Below, piece by piece: positions 25,166 to 32,718 of a DNA stretch of 32,718 nucleotides. The translations under genes were made by a program, and so were the position numbers. Each line of letters opens with the position of its first letter. Position 1 is the stretch's first letter. This stretch comes from DATJXG01 sp035500455 (GTDB lineage: Bacteria; Acidobacteriota; Terriglobia; Terriglobales; Acidobacteriaceae): positions 1 to 32,718 of the forward strand of contig DATJXG010000168.1 in assembly GCA_035500455.1 (NCBI GenBank), read 5' to 3'. Under the pieces are notes generated by a model, which ran no database searches, was not told where the DNA came from, and was given only the letters and a program-made list of their open reading frames with translations.

Positions 25166-27939
25166 GCCACGTAACGGGTGAGAGCCTGACCGGTGTAGGA
25201 CTTCTTCACTCTTGCCAGTTGCTCGGGTGTGCCTTGGCCGACAATGCGGCCGCCGTCTTCTCCGCCTTCGGGGCCTAGGTCGATGATCCAGTCGGCGTTT
25301 CGGATGACGTCGAGGTTGTGTTCGATGATGATGATGGAATTGCCCAGGTCCGTGAGGCGGTGAAGAACCGAAAGCAGCTTGCCGACGTCGTCAAAGTGCA
25401 GGCCGGTGGTGGGTTCGTCCAACAGGTAGAGCGTGCGGCCAGTCTGGCGCTTGCTCAGCTCGCGGGCGAGTTTGATGCGCTGAGCCTCGCCGCCGGAGAG
25501 CGTCACTGCAGATTGACCGAGATGAATGTAACCCAGGCCGACATCGACCAGCGTTTGCAGTTTCTGCCGGACCAGCGGGATGTTTTCCAGCACCGGCAGC
25601 GCGTCTGAAACAGGGCTCTCCAGTAGGTCGGCAATCGAGCAGCCGTTGTATTTCACCGCCAGAGTCTCCTGGTTATAGCGGCGGCCGCCGCACACTTCGC
25701 AGACCACGTACACATCCGGCAGAAAATTCATCTCGATGCGCCGCTGGCCCTCGCCCTGGCAGGCTTCGCAGCGGCCGCCGGCCACGTTGAAGGAAAAGCG
25801 GCCCGGTTTGTAGCCGCGCTCGCGCGATTCGGGCAGCATGGCGTAAAAGTCGCGAATCTGTCCGAAAACTCCGGTGTAGGTTGCGGGGTTGGAGCGCGGA
25901 GTCCGCCCGATCGGAGATTGGTCGATGCGGATGACCTTATCGACGTTTTCGACCCCGGAGATCGCTTTGTGCGCGCCAGGTTCTTCGCGGGAGCGATACA
26001 GCTTTCTGGCAAGAGCGCGATAAAGAATGTCATTCACCAGGGTGGATTTGCCGGAACCGGAAACTCCGGTGACTACGGTCATCACCCCCAGCGGGAAGGT
26101 TACATCGAGGTTCTTCAGATTGTTTTCTTTCGCCCCCAGGATGGTGATGGCGGCTCCGTTGGTGCGCCGCCGCTCGCTGCGCATATCGATGTGCGCGCGG
26201 CCGGAAATGTAGGCGCCGGTGAGCGATTGCGGCGCTTTCTCGATCTGTTGCGGCGTTCCCTGCGCCACCAACTCGCCGCCATGGCGGCCCGCGCCGGGGC
26301 CTAGATCGATAACGTAGTCAGCGCGGCGGATGGTGTCTTCGTCATGTTCCACCACGAGAACGGTGTTGCCCAACTCGCGGAGTTCTTCCAGGGCCTTGAG
26401 CAGGCGGTCATTGTCGCGATGATGCAGACCGATGGAGGGCTCGTCGAGCACGTACAGCACTCCCCGAAGTTTGGAGCCGATCTGCGTGGCCAGGCGGATG
26501 CGCTGGCCTTCGCCGCCGGAAAGCGTGGCTGCGGAACGTTCCAGCGAGATGTAGCCCAGGCCGACCGCATTCAGGAACTGCAGGCGCTCCACAATCTCGT
26601 GCACGATCCGGCCGGCAATCAGCGCCTCGCGCGCCGTCAGCTTGATGCTCTTCGCGGTCTCCAGAGAGCGGGAAACCGGCAGCGCGGTAAAGTCGGCAAT
26701 GGAGAAGCCATTGACCTGTACCGCCAGGCTCTCCGGCCGGAGGCGTTTGCCGTGGCACGCCGGGCATTCCGTCGCCGACATGTAGTCCAGCAGCCAGTCG
26801 CGATATCCTTCCGAGGGCGAATCGTCCATCGCCTGCTTCAGATATCCCAGGATTCCGCGAAAGCCGGTTTTGCTCTTGCCATTCTTGCTGGACTCGCCGT
26901 AGAGCAGCAGGTTCTGAGTTTTCTCGGGAAATTTTTCGAACGGGGTGGCCAGGTCGATGCCGTGCGCGGCTGCGGTGATCTGCAGCATGCGGATCAGGTT
27001 CTGTGACGCCGATCCCGGCCCCAGGCCGCCGTCCAGCAAAGGCTTCGACCAATCGGTGATGACCTTCCCCGGATCGAAGTCATACTTGTTCCCCAATCCG
27101 TGGCACTCCGGGCATGCGCCGTACATGCTGTTGAACGAAAACGAGCGCGGTTCCAGTTGGGGCACATTGATGCCGCAATCGGGGCAAGCCAGCCGCTCCG
27201 AGTAGAGCTGTTCTTCGCCCCCGACAACCGAAACCTGCACCAGCCCGCCAGCCAGCTTCATCGCCAAGGCCACGGAAAGCTCCAGCCGGTGCTCAATTCC
27301 CGGCTTCACCAGCAGGCGGTCCACCACCACTTCGATAGTGTGGTTCTTGCGCTTGTCGAGTTGGAGGTCGTCTTCCAGGCTTACCAGTTCGCCGTCCACC
27401 CGAGCCCGAGTGAAGCCATGCTGCACCAGCTTCTCCATTTCCTTCTTGAACTCGCCCTTGCGCCCGCGAACGATGGGAGAAAGGATCATCACCCGGTCTT
27501 CGGGGGTCAGGGCCATCACTCGCTGCACAATCTGTTCGGCCGACTGGCGGGTGATCGCCTGGCCGCACTTGGGGCAATGCGGAATTCCCACAGAGGAGAA
27601 CAGGAGGCGAAGATAATCATAGATCTCTGTAATGGTTCCGACCGTCGAGCGGGGGCTCCGGCTGGTGGTTTTCTGCTCGATCGAGATAGAAGGGCTCAAC
27701 CCGTCGATCGAATCCACGTCCGGCCGTTCCATCTGGTCCAAAAACTGCCGGGCGTAGGCCGAAAGCGTCTCCACATAGCGGCGCTGGCCCTCGGCGTAAA
27801 TCGTGTCGAATGCTAGAGATGACTTGCCTGAGCCGCTCAGGCCGGTGATCACGGTGAGGGTATTACGCGGGATCTCCACATTGATGTTTTTGAGGTTGTG
27901 CTGGCGCGCCCCCCGCACCGAAATCTTGGTGATCGCCAT
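25162..27939 (-). CDS. uvrA: UvrABC excinuclease subunit A
   Basis: DNA damage-recognition ATPase of nucleotide excision repair, loading UvrB. 925 residues, close to the usual ~940. Two ABC modules: Walker A GLSGSGKS (33-40) and GVSGSGKS (625-632), signatures LSGGEGQR (473-480) and LSGGEAQR in the second half, and Walker B VLDEPSIGLHHRD and LLDEPTTGLH. Zinc Cys pairs are at 252/255 with 276/279, and 724/727 with 747/750. A Cys pair at 122/125 (CPKC) is also present, as in many UvrA proteins. The start is ATG at 27939 (MAITKISVRGARQHNLKNI). A plausible promoter lies at 28043-28072. The gene is complete and converges on motB with overlapping stops. Confidence 0.97.
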   Translation of the reverse strand: MAITKISVRGARQHNLKNINVEIPRNTLTVITGLSGSGKSSLAFDTIYAEGQRRYVETLSAYARQFLDQMERPDVDSIDGLSPSISIEQKTTSRSPRSTVGTITEIYDYLRLLFSSVGIPHCPKCGQAITRQSAEQIVQRVMALTPEDRVMILSPIVRGRKGEFKKEMEKLVQHGFTRARVDGELVSLEDDLQLDKRKNHTIEVVVDRLLVKPGIEHRLELSVALAMKLAGGLVQVSVVGGEEQLYSERLACPDCGINVPQLEPRSFSFNSMYGACPECHGLGNKYDFDPGKVITDWSKPLLDGGLGPGSASQNLIRMLQITAAAHGIDLATPFEKFPEKTQNLLLYGESSKNGKSKTGFRGILGYLKQAMDDSPSEGYRDWLLDYMSATECPACHGKRLRPESLAVQVNGFSIADFTALPVSRSLETAKSIKLTAREALIAGRIVHEIVERLQFLNAVGLGYISLERSAATLSGGEGQRIRLATQIGSKLRGVLYVLDEPSIGLHHRDNDRLLKALEELRELGNTVLVVEHDEDTIRRADYVIDLGPGAGRHGGELVAQGTPQQIEKAPQSLTGAYISGRAHIDMRSERRRTNGAAITILGAKENNLKNLDVTFPLGVMTVVTGVSGSGKSTLVNDILYRALARKLYRSREEPGAHKAISGVENVDKVIRIDQSPIGRTPRSNPATYTGVFGQIRDFYAMLPESRERGYKPGRFSFNVAGGRCEACQGEGQRRIEMNFLPDVYVVCEVCGGRRYNQETLAVKYNGCSIADLLESPVSDALPVLENIPLVRQKLQTLVDVGLGYIHLGQSAVTLSGGEAQRIKLARELSKRQTGRTLYLLDEPTTGLHFDDVGKLLSVLHRLTDLGNSIIIIEHNLDVIRNADWIIDLGPEGGEDGGRIVGQGTPEQLARVKKSYTGQALTRYVA

Positions 27940-28042
27940 GAACCTAGCAGTCGTGTCCTTCCGTCAGAATTTGCGGGCCTTCCGTAATATGGACGGGGCC
28001 ACAGAAATCCCCGAAAGTGGGAAGGTACACTTCGACTCATGT

Positions 28043-28072
28043 ATCTTAGTGGTCAACAACGAAGGGCGTCAA
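28043..28072 (-). promoter_or_regulatory. Candidate sigma-70 promoter for uvrA
   Basis: On the minus strand, TTGACG (28072-28067) and TAAGAT (28048-28043) are separated by 18 bp, about 100 bp before the uvrA ATG. The -35 matches the consensus at 5 of 6 positions and the -10 at 4 of 6. No recognisable SOS operator is seen nearby. Confidence 0.4.
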
Positions 28073-28105
28073 CGCAGGTAAATTAGGGCTTCTTTCGCCC
28101 CGTGA

Positions 28106-28119
28106 GGCGGGAAACCGCC
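28106..28119. repeat. GC hairpin with GAAA loop
   Basis: GGCGG-GAAA-CCGCC, a perfect 5-bp stem, in the gap between uvrA and the small membrane ORF. It resembles the other GC-rich hairpin repeats of the window but is not an exact copy. Confidence 0.35.
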
Positions 28120-28172
28120 GGCGGCCAGGCGGAGTCTAAAGGGGCAGGTCGGATTCAGGAAGGCGGGATTCA

Positions 28173-28355
28173 GTGAACGGGCTTTTTGTCGCATTCATAT
28201 TAACTTTAACGGTTTCGCTGGCGACGGCGCTGGGCATCACGGCGGCGTACGCTGCAGTCAATGGCATTCTGTATGTGTTCTCGCAGCAGGCTCGTCCGCC
28301 CAGGCCATCTGCTCCGGTGATGGCAACCGGAAGCAGTCCCGCCGGCGGCGACTGA
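28173..28355 (+). CDS. Small predicted single-pass membrane protein
   Basis: 60 residues from GTG 28173: a hydrophobic stretch of about 30 residues (LFVAFILTLTVSLATALGIT and on through YAAVNGILYVF), then a Pro/Ser/Gly-rich tail. AGGAAGG lies about 9 bases before the GTG. The composition is that of a real membrane segment rather than a shadow frame, and the opposite strand offers nothing convincing. I do not recognise a named family. It is isolated between divergent uvrA and the convergent methyltransferase. Confidence 0.5.
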   Translation: MNGLFVAFILTLTVSLATALGITAAYAAVNGILYVFSQQARPPRPSAPVMATGSSPAGGD

Positions 28356-28400
28356 CTGCTGAGGGTCTCACCCCGTTCCTCGGGAAGCCCGCTTCTGGGA

Positions 28401-29108
28401 TCAAAGCTTTCTCCCACCATACACCGCGAAGTTGTAGTACTTCCAAATCACATCGACGTCAGTGAAGCCGATTTCCGCCAGCCACGCCAGCTGATCCGTC
28501 AACTTTGCGGGGCGATCTTCGGCCTCGTGCTTGGGAATCCACCTGGCATCGATTTCTTCTCCAGATAGGTTGCGCAGCATGAAGGCGCGCCATTGCCGCA
28601 TGTACACTGCCTGAAGAAAATCGCTGGAACCCAGAACCACATCGGCGTTGTAAAATACGCCGCCCGCGCTCAGGCTCGCATAAATCTGGCGGTACAAGCG
28701 GCGCTTGTCGTTGTTTGTCGCCAGGTGATGCAGGGCGAGCGATGAGACGACCGCGTCGTAGCTGCCCTCAAACTCGAACCTGCCGAAATCAGCCGTCCGA
28801 TAGTTCACCTGCGGATAGCCTTCCAGCTTGATTCGCGCCATCGCCAACATGTTTTCCGCCAGGTCCAGGCAAGTAAGCTGCGCGTTCGAGAAACTGCTTA
28901 GGACAGCCTTTGCCACTGTGCCGGTGCCGCAACCCAGGTCCATGACACGCGCCGACGCCGAACCCTCGAACGGAATGGCAGCCACAAGCGCCTCCACGAT
29001 CTGCGGGTAGTGGGGGATCAGGGTCAGGATGATGCGATCAAACTCTCGCGCTTCATCCTCGAAAGGCTTCTTGATCGCGTCCATATGCGGGGAAAGCGTA
29101 GCTGGCAA
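28401..29108 (-). CDS. Class I SAM-dependent methyltransferase
   Basis: A 235-residue Rossmann-fold methyltransferase. Motif I is VMDLGCGTGTVAKA, the acidic residue after strand 2 is in LTCLDLAENMLAMA, motif post-II is YRTADFGRFEF, and motif IV is YDAVVSSLALHHL. The layout resembles CmoA/UbiE-like small-molecule or tRNA methyltransferases, but the substrate is not determined. A TTG start at 29108 has GAGGG upstream; an in-frame ATG at 29084 (MDAIKKPFEDEA) is the alternative and would remove eight residues. The upstream gene on the same strand ends 167 bp away, so it probably has its own promoter. Confidence 0.86.
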   Translation of the reverse strand: MPATLSPHMDAIKKPFEDEAREFDRIILTLIPHYPQIVEALVAAIPFEGSASARVMDLGCGTGTVAKAVLSSFSNAQLTCLDLAENMLAMARIKLEGYPQVNYRTADFGRFEFEGSYDAVVSSLALHHLATNNDKRRLYRQIYASLSAGGVFYNADVVLGSSDFLQAVYMRQWRAFMLRNLSGEEIDARWIPKHEAEDRPAKLTDQLAWLAEIGFTDVDVIWKYYNFAVYGGRKL

Positions 29109-29275
29109 GAAGGCCCTCAGCAGTTATTGCACAAAATTCTTCCGGCGCGGCAGGTATTTAACCGGAAGGAGCGAAGGGCTAACGGAGGGAGACGGCGGCC
29201 AAGAGCGCCGCTTCCGACAAACGCCGCCCCGGGGATGAACCGGCGCTGCATCGCGGGCCAGGCGGCGCATTGAGG

Positions 29276-29830
29276 TTAGGCGTTGAGGTTCAGCCCGCTG
29301 ACATTTGACTGCGTCGCCAAGTTCGTAGAAGCAGTTGCGGAAAACTGCAGGAAATCCTGTTGCAAGGTGGAGTAGGCCTGCTGGGCCGCGCTGAGGTTGC
29401 CGGATTGCAGGCTCTGGCCGAGTTCAGCGAACAGGGAAGCCGCGTCGCTGGTTTGCGGTGAACTGCTGGTGGTGGGGTCCTGGAGAGTGCCGCCCACGCG
29501 ATGGTGGTGATGGCCGTGGCCATGCAGCGACGAGGCTTGCTGAACATCCTGCTGCACTTGGGAAAAGTCCTGCTGGGCTGCGCCGAGGTTGCCGGACCGT
29601 AAGTCCTGCCCCAGTTGATTGAAGGCTTGAGCCACCGAGTTGGTGCCACCGGATTGATTGGGTGACAGGCTCTGGGCCAACGTCGAATAGTCAGTTTGTG
29701 CCGCCGTGAGATTGCCCGAGGAAAGATCCTGGCCCAGTTGCCGGAACTCGCTGGGAACTTGCTTGGGTCCGTTGCTTTGGCCAAGCTGGTATAGCGCGCT
29801 GATCACACTGGAAATGCCTGCGACTGACAT
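29276..29830 (-). CDS. Three-repeat Gln/Ser-rich protein with His cluster, function unknown
   Basis: 184 residues from ATG 29830 (MSVAGISSVISAL), chosen because GAGGTG sits just upstream; a longer reading from 29884 adds 18 residues with no support. Three near-identical helical units of about 27 residues lie at 29-55, 70-96 and 134-160, consensus F.QLGQ.L.SGNL.AAQ. A His-rich linker (HGHGHHHH, about 103-110) joins units 2 and 3. There is no clear signal peptide, and the protein has no Cys. Paired-helix repeats with a conserved SGNL turn suggest a small solenoid or self-assembling protein, possibly metal-binding through the His cluster. I recognise no function. It is probably monocistronic. 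Confidence 0.75.
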   Translation of the reverse strand: MSVAGISSVISALYQLGQSNGPKQVPSEFRQLGQDLSSGNLTAAQTDYSTLAQSLSPNQSGGTNSVAQAFNQLGQDLRSGNLGAAQQDFSQVQQDVQQASSLHGHGHHHHRVGGTLQDPTTSSSPQTSDAASLFAELGQSLQSGNLSAAQQAYSTLQQDFLQFSATASTNLATQSNVSGLNLNA

Positions 29831-30081
29831 GCTCACCTCGCGGGTGAAGGACGCCAGATTGAGAAGCAAGCGGCCTGCCAACACACGACGCTTGCGGAGA
29901 GTTACCTATCTTGTTGAAGAAGGACGCTCTCCGCTTTCCGGAGGGCGGTTTTGTGCGAGGAGATGGACCTAGCTGGGCAACACTTGCCTATCCTTTGCCG
30001 GGTAACCGTTGCCGAGGGGAAGCTAGCAAGATGCCGGGAGGAGGGTGATCATGGGAACACAACTAGCGCAGAGTTCAGAAT

Positions 30082-30102
30082 CGGGCGCACATGGTGCGCC
30101 CG
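30082..30102. terminator. Perfect 9-bp hairpin after the small basic protein gene
   Basis: CGGGCGCAC-ATG-GTGCGCCCG, a perfect stem with a 3-nt loop, about 32 bp beyond the stop at 30134 on the minus strand. The T-content after it is weak on both strands (CTTT on plus), so it is terminator-like rather than certain. It is the only notable structure in the 29831-30133 gap. Confidence 0.5.
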
Positions 30103-30133
30103 GTCTTTAAAGATGAGGACAACACTTGCTTAC

Positions 30134-30364
30134 TTAGGCAGCTTTTTTGGCAGCTTTGGCGCGGACTCGCTCCCAGCGTGCTCTCTGGGCAGCAGCAATC
30201 TTCTTGCGGGCGGCCAGTGACAAACGGCGCTTCACGCGTACTCCGCCGCCGCTTCCGGCGGCCTTGCCTAACGCCTGAATCGCCTGCGTCAACTGCTGAA
30301 GTTGGGCCGTAACCCGCGCCCGCTCCTGCTTCAATTGCTGCAGTACTGCACTTAGTTCAGCCAT
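30134..30364 (-). CDS. Small coiled-coil protein with a basic, Lys/Ala-rich tail
   Basis: 76 residues. The N-terminal half (about 1-34) is a heptad-rich amphipathic helix (LQQLKQERARVTAQLQQLT), and a Gly linker (GSGGG) follows. The C-terminal half is strongly basic: VKRRLSLAARKKIAAAQRARWERV, then RAKAAKKAA. The tail resembles histone H1-like or nucleoid-associated basic tails, and proteins of this pattern are familiar in acidobacterial genomes, so a nucleic-acid-binding dimer is plausible but unproven. GAGAG precedes the ATG. A perfect 12-bp palindrome lies 20 bases upstream of the start, and a hairpin follows the stop. Confidence 0.72.
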   Translation of the reverse strand: MAELSAVLQQLKQERARVTAQLQQLTQAIQALGKAAGSGGGVRVKRRLSLAARKKIAAAQRARWERVRAKAAKKAA

Positions 30365-30383
30365 GTGGTTTCTCTCGAAAGGG

Positions 30384-30395
30384 GAAGTTAACTTC
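30384..30395. promoter_or_regulatory. 12-bp palindrome upstream of the small basic protein
   Basis: GAAGTTAACTTC is a perfect palindrome 20 bases before the start codon, in the likely promoter or leader region. It is a possible operator; the binding protein is unknown. Confidence 0.3.
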
Positions 30396-30527
30396 GTTAC
30401 TTACTGAGAATACCTGATTTGCGCGAGAAATCATAGAAAGAGTAACTCGGAACCTTCGGCGCTTGTGCAACTGAGGTGGCATGCCGGTTCGCTTTCCGGG
30501 GTTGGGAGAAGATCCAACACTCCGCTT

Positions 30528-30549
30528 GCCGGGGAGCATTTTCCCCGGC
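30528..30549. repeat. GC-rich hairpin in the 30365-30809 gene-poor stretch
   Basis: GCCGGGGA-GCATTT-TCCCCGGC, a perfect 8-bp stem. The 445-bp stretch around it holds no credible gene; several short overlapping frames there have no domain or ribosome-binding support. Confidence 0.45.
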
Positions 30550-30741
30550 GCGAGTCGTGCTCGGGGAGCCCGGATTCGGCGAACGCATCCCTGCATACGC
30601 CAACAGCCACGCCGAGGAATATGGCGGAGAGAGTGGAATTCGAAATCAGCTTATAACGTAGTTTCAATAACATAGAGAACACGGCGGGCACCGTGAAAGC
30701 GATGGAAGGCAGTGGTAAGCAGTGCTAACGAATCACAAACG

Positions 30742-30759
30742 GATCACGGCTCCGTGATC
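30742..30759 (-). terminator. Palindrome downstream of the AraC gene
   Basis: GATCACGG-AG-CCGTGATC on the minus strand, a perfect 8-bp stem 51 bases after the AraC stop, followed by CGTTTGTG. The weak T-content makes a terminator role tentative; it could instead be a binding site. Confidence 0.35.
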
Positions 30760-30809
30760 ACTTGAAGAGGCTCCGCTCGGGATGGCCTAACGTCGGAGTC
30801 AAAGTTGAT

Positions 30810-31769
30810 TCAGAGACTCCCTACCAATTCGAGTTTCGGAGCACCTGGAGAAAGAAGTGCTCGAACGTCCCGCATTGGGGGTTGGCCGAAGAAGCGGCTG
30901 TATTCACGATTGAATTGCGTTGCGCTTTCGTAGCCGACCTCAAAGGCTGCACTGGCGGCATCCAGACCATTGTTCAGCATCAGGCTCCGCGCTGATTGAA
31001 GCCGTATTTGTTTTTGATACTGCAGCGGACTCATCGCGGTCAGCATACGGAAATGGTGATGCAGCGTGGATACGCCCATGCTCGAAAGCTTTGCGAGTTC
31101 CTCTACGCGCAGGGTCTTGGAATAATTCGCAGCAATCCACGCAATCGCTTTCGCCGTCCGGTGGCTTCGATCTCCGAGTGTTGCTACTCCGCGCAAGCGC
31201 GCTCCCACGCGTCCCCGCAAAACGCGATAGATGATCTCGCGCTGAATCAGGCCGCTCAGAAAAGGAATGTCCTGAGGATTATCCAACAGATCCACCAGGC
31301 GGCAGCATGCGTTCAGGAATTCCGGCGTGGTCTCGCCGATTGACATAGCGGGACTGTCCGATGGAGCTTCTGCAACATGAATTTCCTCACGGCTGAGCAA
31401 CTCCCGCACCATAGACATGTCGAACTTGATTGACAGTGCGAGACACGGAAGCTCCGCGGTCGCCTCGGCCACCCAGCTCACGATCGGCAAATCGACCGCA
31501 GTCACGACGAAGCGCGACTCGTCATAGATAAAGCTGGTCCGGCCGAGGTTCACCCGCTTGCTCCCTTGTGCGACTACGATGACTCCCGGATGGTAGGTCA
31601 TCCGGCATGGCGGAGTAGGCGCAGTCCGCTGGTGGAGGCTGACGCCAGGAATCTCCGTTGTCCGATTCTCTTCGGTGCCCAAGAAGGAGGCAACCTTACG
31701 CGCGAGTTCTGCCTGCGACCCTCGGGCTTGGTTCGCTTTCAGATTGGCCTTTTCGTTTGTGTTGTTCAT
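30810..31769 (-). CDS. AraC-family transcriptional regulator (AraC_N type)
   Basis: 319 residues from ATG 31769; the frame extends upstream to 31856, but that stretch has no domain content and covers the likely promoter. The N-terminal AraC_N domain (about 60-190) has TPPCRMTYHPGVIVVAQGSKRV, YDESRFVVTAVDLPIVSWV and an FLSGLIQREIIYRVL helix. The C-terminal double HTH (about 215-300) has LRVEELAKLSSMGVSTLHHHFR, SPLQYQKQIRLQSAR and AAFEVGYESATQFNREYSR. AraC_N regulators often sit beside the oxidoreductase they control. It is divergent from the DUF4440-like gene and the aldo/keto reductase, so these are the likely targets. The effector is unknown. Confidence 0.93.
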   Translation of the reverse strand: MNNTNEKANLKANQARGSQAELARKVASFLGTEENRTTEIPGVSLHQRTAPTPPCRMTYHPGVIVVAQGSKRVNLGRTSFIYDESRFVVTAVDLPIVSWVAEATAELPCLALSIKFDMSMVRELLSREEIHVAEAPSDSPAMSIGETTPEFLNACCRLVDLLDNPQDIPFLSGLIQREIIYRVLRGRVGARLRGVATLGDRSHRTAKAIAWIAANYSKTLRVEELAKLSSMGVSTLHHHFRMLTAMSPLQYQKQIRLQSARSLMLNNGLDAASAAFEVGYESATQFNREYSRFFGQPPMRDVRALLSPGAPKLELVGSL

Positions 31770-31926
31770 GTTCACGATCTCTACCGTCCATATTAAAGAT
31801 AGCCGCGTGTCTCCAGCAAAGCCATTGGTTTTTCGCCTGACGAGAGGAATAGGCAATAAGAAGGCAGGATCGGGCTACCAGTTGACGGCCCTTTACCCAT
31901 AAATTCGAGGATGCAAGGGAAACAAA

Positions 31927-32460
31927 ATGAAGCCGCTGGAGAGAGCCATGAAAACCTTAACCCTAATTATGGGTCTGTTTCTATTAGCGATGATTGCGCA
32001 ATCGTCCTACGCGCAGCAGTCGCCACAGCCGCCAACGGAAACGATTAAAACTGCCCCAAGTCAGACACCCGAGCAACAAGAAGTCATCAACCTCTCAAAC
32101 ATGAAATGGGATTGGATGGCGGACAAGAAGGTTGATTCCTTAGAGACACTATTTGATGACAAAGCCATGTTCACTCACATGGGAGGGACATGGGGAAAAA
32201 CCCAGGAACTAGCTACCATTAAAAGTGGTGGCATCTGGTACAAAAAAGCCGCAGTTTACGCAGTTGACGCTCGCATATTTGGTGACACGGCCATCCTGCT
32301 AGAGGACATTGATTTGCAAGCAGCAGTCGGTGAGCACGAAGTCACCAATCCTTTTATGGTGACCGAGGTGTATATCAAGGAAAACGGCAAGTGGAAGCTC
32401 GCCCAACTCACGTTCTCGCATCTGCTTAGGCCAGTCAAAATGAATAGCAATAAGAATTAG
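31927..32460 (+). CDS. Secreted NTF2-like / DUF4440 family protein
   Basis: 177 residues. A signal peptide (about 1-29: MKTLTLIMGLFLLAMIAQSSYAQ from the second Met) is followed by a Pro/Thr linker and an NTF2-like domain (about 50-170: QEVINLSNMKWDWMADKKVDSLETLF, DKAMFTHMGG, GDTAILLEDIDL, TEVYIKENGKWKLAQLTFS). Such domains are small cone-shaped folds found in binding proteins, isomerases and dehydratases; the activity here is unknown. ATG 31927 has AAGGGA 6 bases upstream, and ATG 31948 also has a plausible GGAGAG. The codon usage is clearly more AT-rich than the rest of the window, suggesting acquisition from a different genome. Confidence 0.85.
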   Translation: MKPLERAMKTLTLIMGLFLLAMIAQSSYAQQSPQPPTETIKTAPSQTPEQQEVINLSNMKWDWMADKKVDSLETLFDDKAMFTHMGGTWGKTQELATIKSGGIWYKKAAVYAVDARIFGDTAILLEDIDLQAAVGEHEVTNPFMVTEVYIKENGKWKLAQLTFSHLLRPVKMNSNKN

Positions 32461-32581
32461 CCACAAACATCGAAAGAGAATCTGCGACGAAATTGGGCGC
32501 TCGTGGAGTTTGTGAAGAGATGGGCCGTGCGGGAACAAGCAGAACGCTGAGCGACGGCGATCTTAAAGAAAAAGGAAAGAA

Positions 32582-32718
32582 ATGGAGACAGTAACTCTGA
32601 ATAACGGCGTCGTCATGCCGATTCTTGGATTTGGAGTCTTTCAAATCGCGGACCTCAGCGAATGCGAGAGAGCGGTAGTAGATGCGATCGACGTGGGATA
32701 CCGATTGATCGACACCGC
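32582..32718 (+). CDS. Aldo/keto reductase (3' partial)
   Basis: N-terminal 45 residues of an NADPH-dependent aldo/keto reductase, cut by the right edge. Visible are METVTLNNGVVMPILGFGVFQ, typical of the family's first strand, and ERAVVDAIDVGYRLIDTA, leading to the catalytic Asp region (the D of RLIDTA corresponds to the conserved Asp of the catalytic tetrad). AAAGGAAAGAA gives a strong ribosome-binding site. It lies 121 bp after the DUF4440-like gene on the same strand and is probably under the divergent AraC regulator. Confidence 0.88.
   Translation, partial: METVTLNNGVVMPILGFGVFQIADLSECERAVVDAIDVGYRLIDT

Noticed and set aside
31882..31904. TTGACG...CATAAA promoter before the DUF4440-like gene
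   Set aside because: The spacing between the hexamers is only 11-12 bp, too short for a sigma-70 promoter.

Overview
The window is a GC-rich (about 60% by eye) bacterial chromosome segment. The gene families and the dispersed GC-rich hairpin repeats suggest an Acidobacteriota (Terriglobia-like) genome. This rests on pattern recognition: no rRNA or other marker gene is present. I see no tRNA, rRNA, CRISPR array, phage or transposase gene. The segment from about 31.8 kb to the right edge is visibly more AT-rich than the rest.

Layout. 1-965: end of a peptide/nickel-type ABC transporter ATPase cut by the left edge. 1105-1860: a metallophosphoesterase. 1950-2183: a large imperfect palindromic repeat. 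2179-4720 (minus): a NarL-type two-component pair. 4903-6018 (minus): rlmN. 6225-7499: an M16 zinc protease. 7559-8821 (minus): a radical SAM/SPASM protein, with a perfect CRP-type palindrome upstream. 9181-10074: a TonB-like protein. 10142-10690 (minus): a DinB/DUF1572 protein. 10826-11065: a candidate structured RNA ending in a strong terminator.

11083-25165 is a signalling island. On the minus strand, one apparent operon reads TonB-dependent receptor, YfiR-like periplasmic protein, CHASE8 hybrid kinase with a C-terminal HPt, then a REC-GGDEF diguanylate cyclase. It looks like a phosphorelay version of the YfiBNR c-di-GMP system. Divergently, on the plus strand, five tightly coupled genes (18073-22240) encode three stand-alone receiver proteins and two REC-histidine kinases, one with a C-terminal tail resembling a degenerate GGDEF domain. 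Next comes a PAS-GGDEF protein with degenerate catalytic residues, placed directly in front of motA and motB. The theme is environmental sensing feeding c-di-GMP output and motility or motor control.

25162-27939 (minus) is uvrA, whose stop codon interlocks with that of motB. Then come a small predicted membrane protein, a SAM methyltransferase, a three-repeat His-rich protein and a small basic coiled-coil protein. The right end holds an AraC regulator divergent from a secreted NTF2/DUF4440-like protein and an aldo/keto reductase cut by the edge.
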